Assembly: GCA_037447605.1 (NCBI GenBank)
Contig: CM074809.1
Coordinates: 3,799,770 to 3,863,769, forward strand
Direction of reading: 5' to 3'
Origin: Zygnema circumcarinatum
Lineage: Eukaryota > Streptophyta > Zygnematophyceae > Zygnematales > Zygnemataceae
Length of the DNA: 64,000 bases
The position numbers were made by a program, and so were the translations under genes. Positions 37,851-49,400 of the stretch are shown here, piece by piece. The notes beneath the pieces were generated by a model. It made no database searches, was not told where the DNA came from, and saw only the letters and a program-made list of their open reading frames with translations. Position 1 is the stretch's first letter. Each line of letters opens with the position of its first letter.

Positions 37851-38794
37851 AGGGGGGCTTTCCTCTCTTTCACCGCTGAGAGAACGAGATGAGATGAGAT
37901 GAGATGAGCTGAGATGAGCAAGTGCAAGTGAAGTAAAGGTTCCCTTTCTGCCCTCAGGAGAAGCGAATGCCAACCCTGTGCTCCTCTTCTCCCTGTCCTT
38001 CTGCGGGAAGTTTTCCGTCGCGTGTTTGCCTGGAAGTTCAAAATGTGGCAAGTCGAAATCTGGCGTCCAAGAGCTTTGAATTCAGTGTTCCTGCATGACT
38101 TTGCAAGTTGAATTTTTTAAATCCTACAATTCCTTAAAAACCCTTATGTCTCTTAAAGCAGACATCCTTTCCTTAAAGCCCTAAAAAACCCAAAGAATCC
38201 TTAATAAACCTGAAACCACTAAGGCTGTCCTATTTGAACTTTTGAAACCCTACAAACTTATACACATAACAGGGGGTCTCAGACTCTTAGAACTGTCTAC
38301 ACTTGGTGCACTTTGAGATCAGTTCACGCTGTTCCTCGAAATGGCTTGTAAAAAGTAAGTGAAATGCACACATCGAACAAATTCAATTGATTTTGTTCAG
38401 TCTGAAACCCTCACTGTGCTCGTCTAAAGATGTTTTCAGTATGGAAGTGGACAGTGGAATAATGAGAAAGCCTCCATGAAGCTGAGCCACGTAAAAGAAC
38501 CGAAAAATCTATCAGCCAGTAAATCACAGTCCATACAGCAAACATTTAGTACATGATGCGGGCAGTACAATTTCCATAAATCGATGTTATTGTGGGAGGG
38601 CGCCCTTACAAGTTCGTTACTGTACCGTGACAATCAACGACAAGGTCAATAGCATGGGACTTTCGGGAGGAAGTCGAACAAACCACTAGCACAGCAATTA
38701 CTCGATTCAGGCCTTTGAAATTTCCTCAACAAAGATGTTATAGAATTGGCCAATTGTTTGCTATATGGCCTTTTACAGACGGCTCCCTGCGGCA
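37851..38794. other. Convergent 3' flanks of RPS3A and IPUT1
   Basis: The two genes point toward each other across this 0.94 kb. It contains AAACCCT/CCCTAAA-like motifs between 38130 and 38255. No coding region is supported. Confidence 0.6.
37885..37919. repeat. (GAGAT)n short tandem repeat
   Basis: About six tandem GAGAT units, one with a GAGCT change, in the RPS3A 3' UTR. Confidence 0.8.
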
Positions 38795-41700
38795 CTACAA
38801 GTACAAACTGTGACTATGCAGCTGCGAGTGGTCTTCGCGGCCAAGCAGGTACCACCTAGTGGCCAGATGCTGGCTCACCACTGTTGTGAAGATGGCCATA
38901 GCTACGCCTCCACCAACAAACATCCCAAACCTGCAGTCATCCACCCATCCATCCACCATAGGTATCATTACAGCAGCAAACTAGTGAGCCCACCACCATT
39001 GGATAATGTGTCTGGTAGAACCTCGTACCTTGCAAAGAGTGCTGTAACGCCCAGCATGTATGGCAGACCCGGCACTACCACAACGATCACAGCCATGGCT
39101 AAACCATAGAGAGCTGTCTCCCCATCCCATCGTATGGATCCCCGAACATGACCTGCATAGGCCAAGAAACTCTCCATCAATATGATGATATCTTGAGAAT
39201 TCCGTCACTCCACAGACGCCGACGGAGTAGTAAAGTCTCCTGCAAAATACCTAGTCTCTTCTTTGCCCCAGTTTGAACGAAAGCCAACAAGTTATTTATG
39301 TTCCTACAACTCATGAAGGATGGGTATATGAGTATCCGCAGGATCAGTCGCAAAGAAAGTTCCTAACTGAAAAGCAACTGCTATATTGTCAAAAGGCGAT
39401 CATAAATAAGGCAACCTCGGTAGCAATACAGGAAGGTGGTGTTACATTCATCACAACTTAACGATACTTAACTCGCCTTACAAGCCACACAAACAGTGAG
39501 CTCCTGTTTGCCATATCGTACGGGGGGGGGGGGTGTTTGAGATATATATGGCTCCGGGCCAGTCAAGAGATATATCTATTCGCAAAAGTAACTACTTGGA
39601 ACTCAAGAGTCAAACAAAGGCTGATTAGAGGGTGTCCGCTGGTCATTCACAATAATAAGTTCATGCATTTGCTCAGGGTCCACCTTTTGCTGGGCCAGTG
39701 TACTTCGAATCGCTTCCTTCCTTATCGACGACAATGTGCGTTGAACTTGTTCGCCCCCAATACCTTACAAGGCTAAGAAATCCCCCGTACATCAAACAGA
39801 AAAGAAAGAGTACCCACTCATAGACAAGCAGCACGCCAGTCCATGGGCGCACCTGCAAATGTACGATTGGCATCAAAGAATCAGAAACTATCTCATGTTC
39901 CAGAAGTGTGTTAACGTCAGATTTTAGCATTTCACTATCTGTCAATATGATCTAATCACTGCACAGGCCATCATTGGAAAATTGGAAAATACGGATTGAA
40001 TCATCGTCTTAATAGCAACCTGCACGTTTTAGTCTGACAAGGGAACATTGGCTCCTTGTCAAGATCAACACAAAGTGAATAAGCCAGGGAGTGTAAGGAA
40101 AAATGGGACGAGCAGACCAATAATAAGCTCTGACAGAAATGGCAGTGTAATAGCCCCCCTCAACCAATGACTATTAGAGCCATACCTGTCTTGGGACCAA
40201 GCTGAATGCAATACCCAGTGAACAAACTCCAATGACGAAAAATGCAACCACTGAAGCTGTGACGAAATACTCTGGAATCTGCAGAAATACATCTCCACCC
40301 CAAGTTCAGTATCCACATGTGACAGACAACAAAAATCAAACCATTTTTGTCATTCCGCTCTTTCCAAGCCAAAAGTAATTAAGCAAAAAATACTCCCACA
40401 AGTTACCAATGCAAGCACGTACAGGAGTTGGGCTTGCTTTCCCCTTCCGTCCTTTGTTCAGATTTTGACCAAAGATCGGCAAGTCACTGGAAGCCTGCCA
40501 CAACAACAAGGGCAAGATAATAATCCAATTCAATATTGGTAAACAAGAGCATCAGCCATTGAAGCCTATGTAGAAGGGGGACAAAACAAGGGCTCTCCTC
40601 TATATGCTTTGGTTTGACCAAATTCACATAACTGTCCGATCCCAGAATCAGTCAGTCACTGGCCAACCACTACCTCCTCCTTTTCGGTTTGCTGAAGTCG
40701 GAGGGCAGTTCCCTCCTGATCAGGTGAAACCTGTTGCACAGAACGCAACTTCATCAGGCCATAGAGATGGCCAGCTGAAGGAGCATGTATGCCGAAACAT
40801 CTCTTTAGAACCAGTTTAAACTCCACTTCAGAACCAATTCTAACTCCTCTTCAGAATCAATTCTTGCTCCTTGGAGACATTCAGTCTGTGCTCTCAAATT
40901 ACTCATCTATTCGCATCCCTATTCCACATCTAACAGCCTTAAAGGGTAAACTTGAGACGAGCTAACCTTTGGTCTGTGAGCCGACAAAAAAAGTCAACCA
41001 CACATAGAGGACAAGCACTTCTCCCGGCTAATGTATTGCATACCACCATGAAGCCTACTCCCAACTTCAGATTTTCTGCATTATCTCTTGAGTAAACCTT
41101 GACCAGAAGCTGTCTCCTTAAATCTACGATCGTATCTACAAGTTGACCTGAATGATCCAGGAAGTAGTACTTGCAAGCCAACAAGCCTTGGTTGTACGTA
41201 AGCCTTGTTGTAAGCTCATTCTTCAAGTTCTTTGTACCTCACTTACCTCCTTTACCATTTGCCGATAAAGCAGTGCCATAGTGCCCAGGGGCAGCAGCAC
41301 AAGCAGCCAAATATAGCTTCCAAGGGCCGGATTAGCCCCTCCGCCTGCTCCTGGTATTGAAGCCGGAAGGGCATTTCGAAGGCGCTGCATGGCTCGCAAC
41401 AGTCACATAGCAGCTTACTTACACAGAATGGCAGCTTATTCATTAGCTTATTTACACATATTGAAGCAGAACGATGTATCATATAGCCTGAATGTACGTC
41501 TGTTCTAAGCCTGATGCTACCCGAGGCCTTCCTTGCCCATACACGAGTGAAAGAGAACCCAGAATTCCAACAAGAATGGCCATAGATTAGGAAGCAAAAT
41601 GGAAAGGTCAGCGGTAAGATTTGATGCAGGACGTATTTAACGAAGAAAGGGCCGCCATCACGCGCTTGCTTTCCACATGAAGGGGTAGTGCTAGAAAGGG

Positions 41701-43974
41701 ACAGGGATAGAGTGATGCTTGCCTGCCAATGACTGACGGGTATAACAAGCCACGCAGTCCACCAATCCCAAGGTTTAAGGGGCCCAAGTGTGTAATGCAT
41801 AACCTTTAGGAGGCTTTCATCCACCATCCACTGCCATCAGTTCACACACAAACAGTTGTATGAGCAGCAGTCATGCCCTTTACAGCCCATAGAACTTAGT
41901 GGATAAATCCATAAAGCAGACCCACAAAGGCATAGGATCAGGAAAAGTAGTTCCTTCAAAACAAGCAGATTTCATTATTACAGATTGCGCTACAAAAATG
42001 AGGTGCTTCCGGGTATCCACTTCCGAAAGGAAAGTGACCCTCCAGCCAGTATTGATGTAGCATCAGCTATATCTCTAACTAAATCATCAATACGTGGTGA
42101 TTATTAGACTACGAGGTGAGAACACATCAACCCCAGGAATACCTTCTTTCTTGACGGAGGTGCTGATACCTTACCTTGTTTGCAAGCATAAACAGTCCCA
42201 CATCTGCGTTATACACTGTTGGTAAGCGCTCCATTTTCGGAATCGGCTCCTTCCGTCTTTCCGCAAATGATTGCTTCGAGTCAAATAATTTAGCATTCAC
42301 AAAGTCCGCAAAGTACTCGTTCAGAAATCCCTGGTCCCCTACATGGTCCACAATCTTCTCTCAATGAGCAAGCGAAGGGTTCTTGAGTTAGAAGCGACAC
42401 CCCAGATAGTCAATCATTTCTAAGGAGCTGAGTTTTATACGGGAAAACCTAAAAAGAGTGCAAGGAATAAATGTTCAGAAGCCCTTGATGTACGTACCCC
42501 CTGTATATGATGGGGTGCTCTCTATTTTCTGCATCATATCAGCAAACACTTGTGCTGACGGCTCAACAACCATAACCCCTGTGTTGAACTTCTCTGAGTG
42601 GCGCAAGCAAGCGCAGAATCCTTGGCACAGAAACAGGTCCTCGATATCGTTTACAACAATTGTATCAGCATCCAAGTAGATTACTGCATCCACACAAAAT
42701 AAAGCCTCATTCAGACTTTCTGAACATAACAGCCATCCACGTTTTCTTCCGCTTCTAGCTGAAAATAATTTCAGTCAAAACTTGTAAGCAACTAAGTTGC
42801 GATAAGAGTTCATGCATGTGAAAATCTGGTTCTTGATTTGGACGAGAAAACAATTCATAGGCGGAGGCGGCATGTTGGAAAACTTTTCCTTCACTAAATC
42901 AGCAACACGTGTGTGGTCTGGGATCTAAGTTGTTCTATTTCTTCATCAGAAGCTTGAAGAGGCACGTGCACGAAAACCTAAAGATAGAGTCGGAGTGGAT
43001 GACGATGGGCAGGTTGCCATCGAACAGAAGATTGAACTCTAAATGTTCTTGTCGAAACCTACATTTTTCATATTGCGTCAAATTGAAGATCTTGAGTTTG
43101 GTGTAGACCCCCCAAAAGTTGCTTGGATGGTGTGAGTTGGGATTGTTCAACAACTCCACACGGTCCACGATCCATCCATCTGCCTGTGCCCAGACTGAGC
43201 ACTTATACTCAGCCCTTTTCTCATTTCATTTGATGATCGAAGTTCTGACATGCTTGTTTCTCACCGCTCGTGGATTCACTCTTTACACAAGCGTTCACAC
43301 CGCTCCATTGGCAAGGTGCATAAAGAATAAGCAATTTAGTACAGCAACCTAGTTCAAAGAGAAATAGTGCAACTCCTTCAAAGGCCTGGTGGATGATAAG
43401 CAACAAGCTAGTAGTTCTTGACATTCGGTAATATCCAAAACTTAGAATGCGTGCAGTTGCCTGCCCATAGCTGCCATGTCCAGGCCAAACAAAGGCTGAA
43501 AACTTATTCTACCAATAAAAAACATAACAAGACCACGAACAGCATTCGCAGAGAGTACTGGGACAACTAATTTGCTTCAGTTCTCCTCAATTGTCCCACA
43601 GTTCCGCGCATCCTCACCTGAAGAAGCTGAGCGGCCTCCTCTGTGACTCCCTTTGACACCAGCACCACCATGTCTTTGCTTGTTCCTGTCATCTTCAGCG
43701 ACTGCCCTAAAACTCTTACACCCAGAACAAACTTATCCCCATACAGAAGTGTGACGAAGGCCTGCTGAGTCCGCTGCTGTTCTACGGCGGAAACTCTCGA
43801 AGATTTTGACCGGAGACTCTGACGATCGCTTGCTGCATTCGCTGAAGTGGTCACAAGCAAGAAAGCAAGAGCAGCAGCAGAAATAACTTGAAGTAGGGAA
43901 CGCTTTATGAAATCCTGCTGCTGCTGCTGCTGCTGCTGGCGCAGCATTATACCAGTTGGAGACCGCAAATTCAT
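38795..43974 (-). CDS. IPUT1: Inositol phosphorylceramide glucuronosyltransferase (GT8, PGSIP6 type)
   Basis: Golgi GT8 enzyme that adds glucuronic acid to inositol phosphorylceramide, the first glycosylation of GIPC sphingolipids (family knowledge). Exons: 43618-43974, 43063-43183, 42498-42683, 42175-42338, 41723-41830, 41247-41384, 40423-40494, 40186-40278, 39764-39852, 39251-39303, 39029-39152, 38795-38930; 546 aa, close to the plant protein as I remember it. A polyQ tract precedes a hydrophobic anchor (VISAAALAFLLVTTSANA). GT8 features: FVTLLYGDKFVLGVRVLG, the metal-binding DAD of IYLDADTIVV, GGDQGFLNEYF, NADVGL and HYTLGPLKPWDWWTAW. The C-terminal third holds about five membrane segments. 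The 53-nt exon at 39251-39303 is tentative: it was chosen because it restores phase. The intron after 41723 starts with GC. Confidence 0.93.
41721..41722 (-). other. Non-canonical GC donor in IPUT1
   Basis: The exon ends HWQ (TGGCAG) at 41723 and the intron begins GCAAGC. Family alignment requires the exon to end about here (HWQ followed by RLRNALP). Confidence 0.7.
43917..43938 (-). repeat. CAG microsatellite encoding a glutamine tract in IPUT1
   Basis: A pure CTG run on the plus strand (CAG on the coding strand) encodes most of the Q8 tract near residue 12 of IPUT1. Confidence 0.85.
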
Positions 43975-44728
43975 GCAGATGATGATACTTTACAGGAGAG
44001 CATATGCATAGAAATGAATAAGCGCCTTGATATTGAAACGAACTCGGGAATCGAAGGCCTGCTGCTTTCTGAGTTTCTTTTTGAGATGCTTTCTTCGGAA
44101 AGGGAGAAGTTAAGGTACGGGAAAGAGAGAGAACGAGTGAGTGTGAGAAATAGAGTGAGTCACGAAGGCCTGTAAATGCAGGCTTAGGACAAATCTCAAG
44201 CGTCCGTTACGTTACCGTACGGAGATAGGCGAAACAAGACAGGTGGCATGTCAGGAACCTGCCACGTCGACAAGACTGCTGCCAACGCAACGGACGTACA
44301 TGGAACCGTGTTAGGGCTCCAATTCCCTTACCTTTTGGCTTCAGAGCCCTCCACTTCCAATGAGAAGTCGCCACGTGTCGGTATTGACAACATGGCAGAC
44401 TGCCATTGGATGGTGCTTACCTTTTAGTTAGTCTCAACGGTGTGGTCAACAGTTTATGGCTAACTGTGTCAATGGTTAGTGGTCAACTGCCAATGACCAG
44501 TGGCTAATGGCCAATGGCTCCATGACTCCATAGCTTCATGGCTCCATGGCTAACTGGCCAATGGCTCCATGGTTTTGGTTTTCTTGGAAGTGGAAGCTTT
44601 GGATGGAGCGAAGGAGACGCTGTGAAGGGAGGGAGGGAGGGAGGGAGGGAGGGAGGGAGGGAGGGAGGGAGGGAAGGAGGGAGGGGAGGGAGAGAGAGCG
44701 AGAGAGGGGAGGGGGCAGGCAGGCAGGC
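43975..44728. promoter_or_regulatory. Divergent promoter of IPUT1 and the GAF gene with CCAAT-rich array
   Basis: It contains CCGTACGG at 44215-44222, GCCACGTGTC near 44370, and from about 44400 to 44575 a degenerate array of GGCCAATGGCTCCATGGC-like units with many CCAAT/ATTGG cores. A GGGA tract follows at 44628-44690, just before the GAF start codon. Confidence 0.5.
44628..44690 (+). repeat. (GGGA)n microsatellite
   Basis: About 15 tandem GGGA units with minor interruptions, in the presumed 5' UTR of the GAF gene. Confidence 0.9.
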
Positions 44729-45426
44729 ATGCAGATCCTGTCAGGGAGGCGAGTGGCTGCAGGACTGAGGGAAGCAGCCGCGCAGGGGCACGGCCGGGGG
44801 ACTTTGCTGCAGCAGGCAGCGGAGGGGATAGCGGTTGCAGGGGAGCCTTTCACTGGAGTGTATCTTTACATGCTGGACGGAGAGGTGCTTGTGTTGGAGG
44901 CCTTCAGAGGAAGGGAGACTGAGCACACGAGAATCAAGGTCTGTGAAGCTTGGCTGCAGAATATGACATGAATTAGATGTGAGGATTGATGTGATTTCTT
45001 TCTTGTTCAAGCTTGTTGAGGAATTCGTTTGCAGAGGTTTTAGTCAGCGGCATAGAAACAATGCCATTGATTTGTGCTAAGGTCCCTGTTGCATATCTGG
45101 AACAATGGAGGGTGTGCAAATGCTTCACCTTGACGAATTCTTTTCCCGAAGATCCAAATTCATGCCTTTGTGCAGCTCAGGTGGGGCAGGGAGTGTGCGG
45201 AACTGCCGTTGCAACAGGGGAGGATCAAAATGTCCCCGATGTGACGGCCCGGGCGAACTACATAGCATGCAATCGCTTCACGAAGGCAGAGTTGGTTGTT
45301 CTTATTCGCAAAAAGGGGCAAATTATAGGGCAGATTGACATCGACAGCGACACATTGGACCCATTTGATGAAGGCGAGCAGGCAGCTGTAAGGGAGATAG
45401 CGGATGCACTTGGGGAATTACTATGA
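44729..45426 (+). CDS. Single GAF-domain protein, related to free methionine-R-sulfoxide reductases
   Basis: Two exons, 44729-44938 and 45181-45426, phase 0, 151 aa, i.e. one GAF domain and little else. Visible motifs are GVYLYMLDGEVLVLEAFRGR, GVCGTAVATGEDQNVPDV, IACN, and GQIDIDSDTLDPFDEGEQ near the end. The layout follows fRMsr (YebR) enzymes, which reduce free Met-R-sulfoxide with three cysteines. Here the VCGT and IAC cysteines are kept, but the earlier one, expected near TRI, is replaced by ETEHTRIKVGQG. Reductase activity is therefore doubtful; ligand sensing is the alternative. I recall similar ETEHTRI-type single-GAF proteins in bacteria, which is unverified. The start chosen is the ATG after the GGGA tract; upstream in-frame ATGs would translate the repeat. 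Confidence 0.82.
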
Positions 45427-46448
45427 AGCTCTGCAGCTAAGAGAAAATGTCTGCTTTTGTTTTTTTTTCTGCCCACCTTTCCACGTGTGATGTTTTGGGA
45501 ACGCTCTTCCTGGAAAATGTATGAAAGAGATGTTTCAAGATCAGCTGTAGACATGTACAGTAGTAGATCGCCTATTTTTTCGGGGCATACCTCTATTCTT
45601 GCAAAAGGTCAAGAGGTTTTTGTAGTTTCTGTAAATTAAAACTAAGGATGAGTGAGGTAAGTCTGAATATTTTGTAACTTCCAGGTCTTGCATTCTCAAT
45701 ATGTCGATGAAATTCCATTTGTAATTCCATTTAATTCCATTTGTAGGCTGTTGAGAATATTCGATCGCGATCAAAAAATGGATATGGGCCTTTTGCCGAG
45801 CCATGCTGTGTGCTGTTCACTGCCAGCCGCATTTTAATCTTACATCGTGTTGTGAAAGCAAATGCAATTTTGTTATTATGCAATCTCATATCATTGATTC
45901 TGTAGTACGCGACCCAGCCTCGCCATTATGTAAATAAAAGAAAACGAGTTTGGAGCGCTTTTGCCAATCAATTCATCCACACAACAAAAGGAAGAAGAAC
46001 CAACGAGCGCAGCAACCCAATGCTTGATATCACAAATAAGCTTTTTACTGCCAGAAAGAACTGCAAAGCCGCTTCCCTCAACTCGAGTGAACGTCTGCCA
46101 CTCCCTCCTTCCTTGCATGCAGCTTTCTGTGTATCGCGAAAGCCCGAGAGCACAACGTATTCGTAACTGACATGCATGTACAGGAAGCGAGCGACAGCAG
46201 AAGCAGCAAGAAGAGAAGGACATCTCTCCACGCCCTACCATCGTTCTTCCTGCAATATGAGCTGCTTATGAGGCGCACATAATATCAGATGCGTTTCAAA
46301 ACAGTCGGACGTTTCGTCCCTGTGCATGCACGCACGTCCGTCCGAAGGAAGAGAGCAGCCATGAAGGGCACGCGACTCCATGGGTTGCAAGGAAATAAAG
46401 ATCAATTGTATTGACGAGTGAGGGGTTTCTCTATGCAAGCTCCCCGCC
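45427..46448. other. Intergenic between GAF gene and PEX6
   Basis: It contains an AATTCCATTT direct repeat near 45708-45745 and otherwise AT-rich sequence. No gene is supported on either strand. Confidence 0.55.
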
Positions 46449-49400
46449 ATGGCCAGGCGCAAGCCCCTCCTTCTATCTTCTGCTCGCCTCGCGCTGACTG
46501 CTGCCTTGCCTTCTGATGCCCATCGCCCGCCATGGAATCCAAGGCCGCAGCATTTCACAGCCTGCATCTCGTTCAGGATAGGGCAGCAGAAAATAGGCCT
46601 TACAGTAGCGGCGTTGCAAGCGCTTCAAGTGCGAGCGGGCACTCATGTAAGATAAACATTTTTTTCTCGTTTTTTTCTGCATTTGGAGGGTGGAAGATGC
46701 AGGTAGCGTGAAATTAGGTCAAAGTCGTAGAAAATGAAAAATGTCAGGGTCGATAGCATGAGATTAATGAGCATGATGTCTGATGATGCAGGTTGTGGTG
46801 AAAGCTATCTCCACTGGCTTGACCAGAGTGGCTGTGCTCGAAGCCCTCAACCCTCCGGAGCCTGTAAAATCATCCGCTGTAACTGCTAGCTCTAATTCAT
46901 TTTTAGGTTTAGATGCTGAATTGAAGGCGGAGGAGAGCAACGATAAGGCGCACTTGTCCCCTTTGTTGGCTTTCAATCTTGGCCTCCGCCCTGAGCTTGA
47001 GTCTTTTCTGAATGCTTCAGAGCATGAAGTTTCGATTTCTAAACGGCAAACTCTTCATGATGCTGATCAAGACAACACTTTGTCAGTCGTTGTTGCTTCA
47101 CAAATGGCAATTGAGCTATCACCTCTGCTCACCTGCTCCTCTTCTGATCGCTGCCCTGCTGAAAAAAATGAGAGACTTTTTCCAGCAGACAGCCTTCAGA
47201 ATGGTTCTGTGCCGGCAATACTCTGCACCCACGCTCCTAATGCTACGCACGTACGCCTCGCGCATGTGAAGCAGCCTGCTACTTCGATTTCAGGTGGAAC
47301 AGATGACGAATCAAGAGCAGCCCGACATTCTGCAGTAAAGGAAGCTGTTTGTGATTATTTCGCTTTTCCCCGCCTTGTCGCAAAAGATGACCTTCTGGTG
47401 ATTCCCCTAGAAACTCATCACGGAGCGCAGTGTGCCCGATTGCTGGCCGGGCAGAATGGAAACCGCGAATGGTTGCTTCTCAAGGTGATCATTTTTTCCT
47501 GATGAGTGATTTCGAGGCTAACGTTTGGGCCTCAAGCAGTTAAAGAAACTGACGTTTCATAAATGTTGCCCAAAGTCGTCCTCACTAGGACAAATGCCTC
47601 CCTATCCACCCCCCTTTTTCTTCACTTTCCACTTGTCAGAAATGCTTCACACTGCCATTTGAACCGCAATCTTATTGCTGCCCTGATCATTTCAAGCTTC
47701 TGGGATTTCTAATGCAGGTGGTGAGCCTAGAGCCTTCTCAACAGCCATGGCTGTGGGTACAAAGCGGCTCCTCGACATTCGTCTATGTGGACTCAGTGTC
47801 TTCTCCTCTTCCTTCCCACCTTACCAATTTTTTATCTTCGTATAGATCAAGCCATCCTCCTGTTCCGCCGGAGAGCTCCCAACTGGCTGCCTTGCTGGCC
47901 CCTAGCCTCCATATAGAGTCTGCCATGCTTAAACTGCAAACAGCAGTTCTTCTTATCGGGCCACCAGGTTAGACCGCAATAAATTTTCTTATTCCTCTTC
48001 TCTTTCCCCGTTTTGTAGCACATCCAAACATGCAAGTTGTCCCAGTTCCATCAGAAGCCACTTTGCGTTCTTGGAGTGTAGACTGGGGTTACTGCATTAA
48101 TCCTTACAGTGTCTATCGATTAGGGATAAGGGCTCAAGTCCATTCTTCGCCCATTGAGGTTGAGTTGGGTACAGGTGTGGGGAAGCGCACTGCTGCAAAG
48201 GCTGCAGCAGATCAGCTGGGTTTGAACTGTGTGGAGTACAGTTGCCATGAGCTTGTTGGCAGTACTGAGAAGGCAACAGCAGCAGGGCTCGAAGAAACGT
48301 TGCGGGTTGCCCAGAGGTAAGCAACGATGTGGTAGGAAGGACTGGGCTAACTCGAACGAACGAATACAGAATACAGAATACAGAATTTGAGACCAGATAG
48401 AGGGGAGTTTTCTGGAGGGGTGAATATGTAGCAAATGGAGGTGAAATGAGCAGCCACTGTATCGTCTCTTGCTCAAAGCTGTAGTTGCTCCTCTAAATCA
48501 AACCACTACTTTATTGACTAGCGTAACTTATGTTTGCATGGGCCAGATATGCACCATGTGTTCTCCTCCTTCGCCACTTTCCTGCTCTTTCAAAGCAGGG
48601 GAGTACAGCAGCATCTGGTGAAGTCGGAGGTTCAGGCACTTTGATAGCGGACACATTGAGGCGATGGCTGGACCGGAGACATCATACAAAAGATAATACA
48701 ACTTTTCCTGATAATTCGAAGGAAAAGACATGGGATGATTGGGCATCTCAGGAGGAGGAGGAGGATGCTCGTACCCGCGAGAATGGGGAAGAGAAGGATG
48801 GGAAGGAAGCCGATCGGAGTTCTGTAATGGAATCTTTTGTGAGTTACAGCGCACAGCAAAAAAGTTGCAGCATTACTGCTTGACTTTGAACTCTGTTTCT
48901 CTACCTTCCAGACACGTGTAGGGTCGTCTTTCCTTCCCTTTTTTTGAACGTTTCATTGCAATATTGTGCCGGGAGGTTGAGAGTCTGTACGACTTTTCCA
49001 TGACTGCATTGCAGTCAGGAGGTTGAATGTCAGGGAAGACGAGGAGCGGAGGGAGAACCTCCCGTGCTTTTGGCGGCTTCTGCAGACGAGAGTTCAGGGC
49101 TGAGCCCTTCTCTTCGGGCATGTTTCAGCCATGAAATAGAGATGCAGCCTCCCAATGAAGATCATAGGAAAGCTCTATTGCATCACTTCCTTGGTCTGTC
49201 TGCTCGAAGGGAAGCAGAGGGAGCAGCAAAGGAGGAGCTAATTGGCAGCTGTAAGGTGAGCATAAAACACTGTTAAGATAAGGTAAAGCTTGTGCAGGAA
49301 TAGGAGAAAATGAACGAGAACTGACATGAAAACGATGTCTGATCATACACCTAAGATTCACTTTCTTCCATTACACTTTTCGTATCTGATATATGTATCG

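Noticed and set aside
44546-44728. Upstream in-frame ATGs of the GAF gene
   Set aside because: They would translate the GGGA microsatellite into Gly/Arg/Glu repeats; the ATG at 44729 gives a compact GAF protein.
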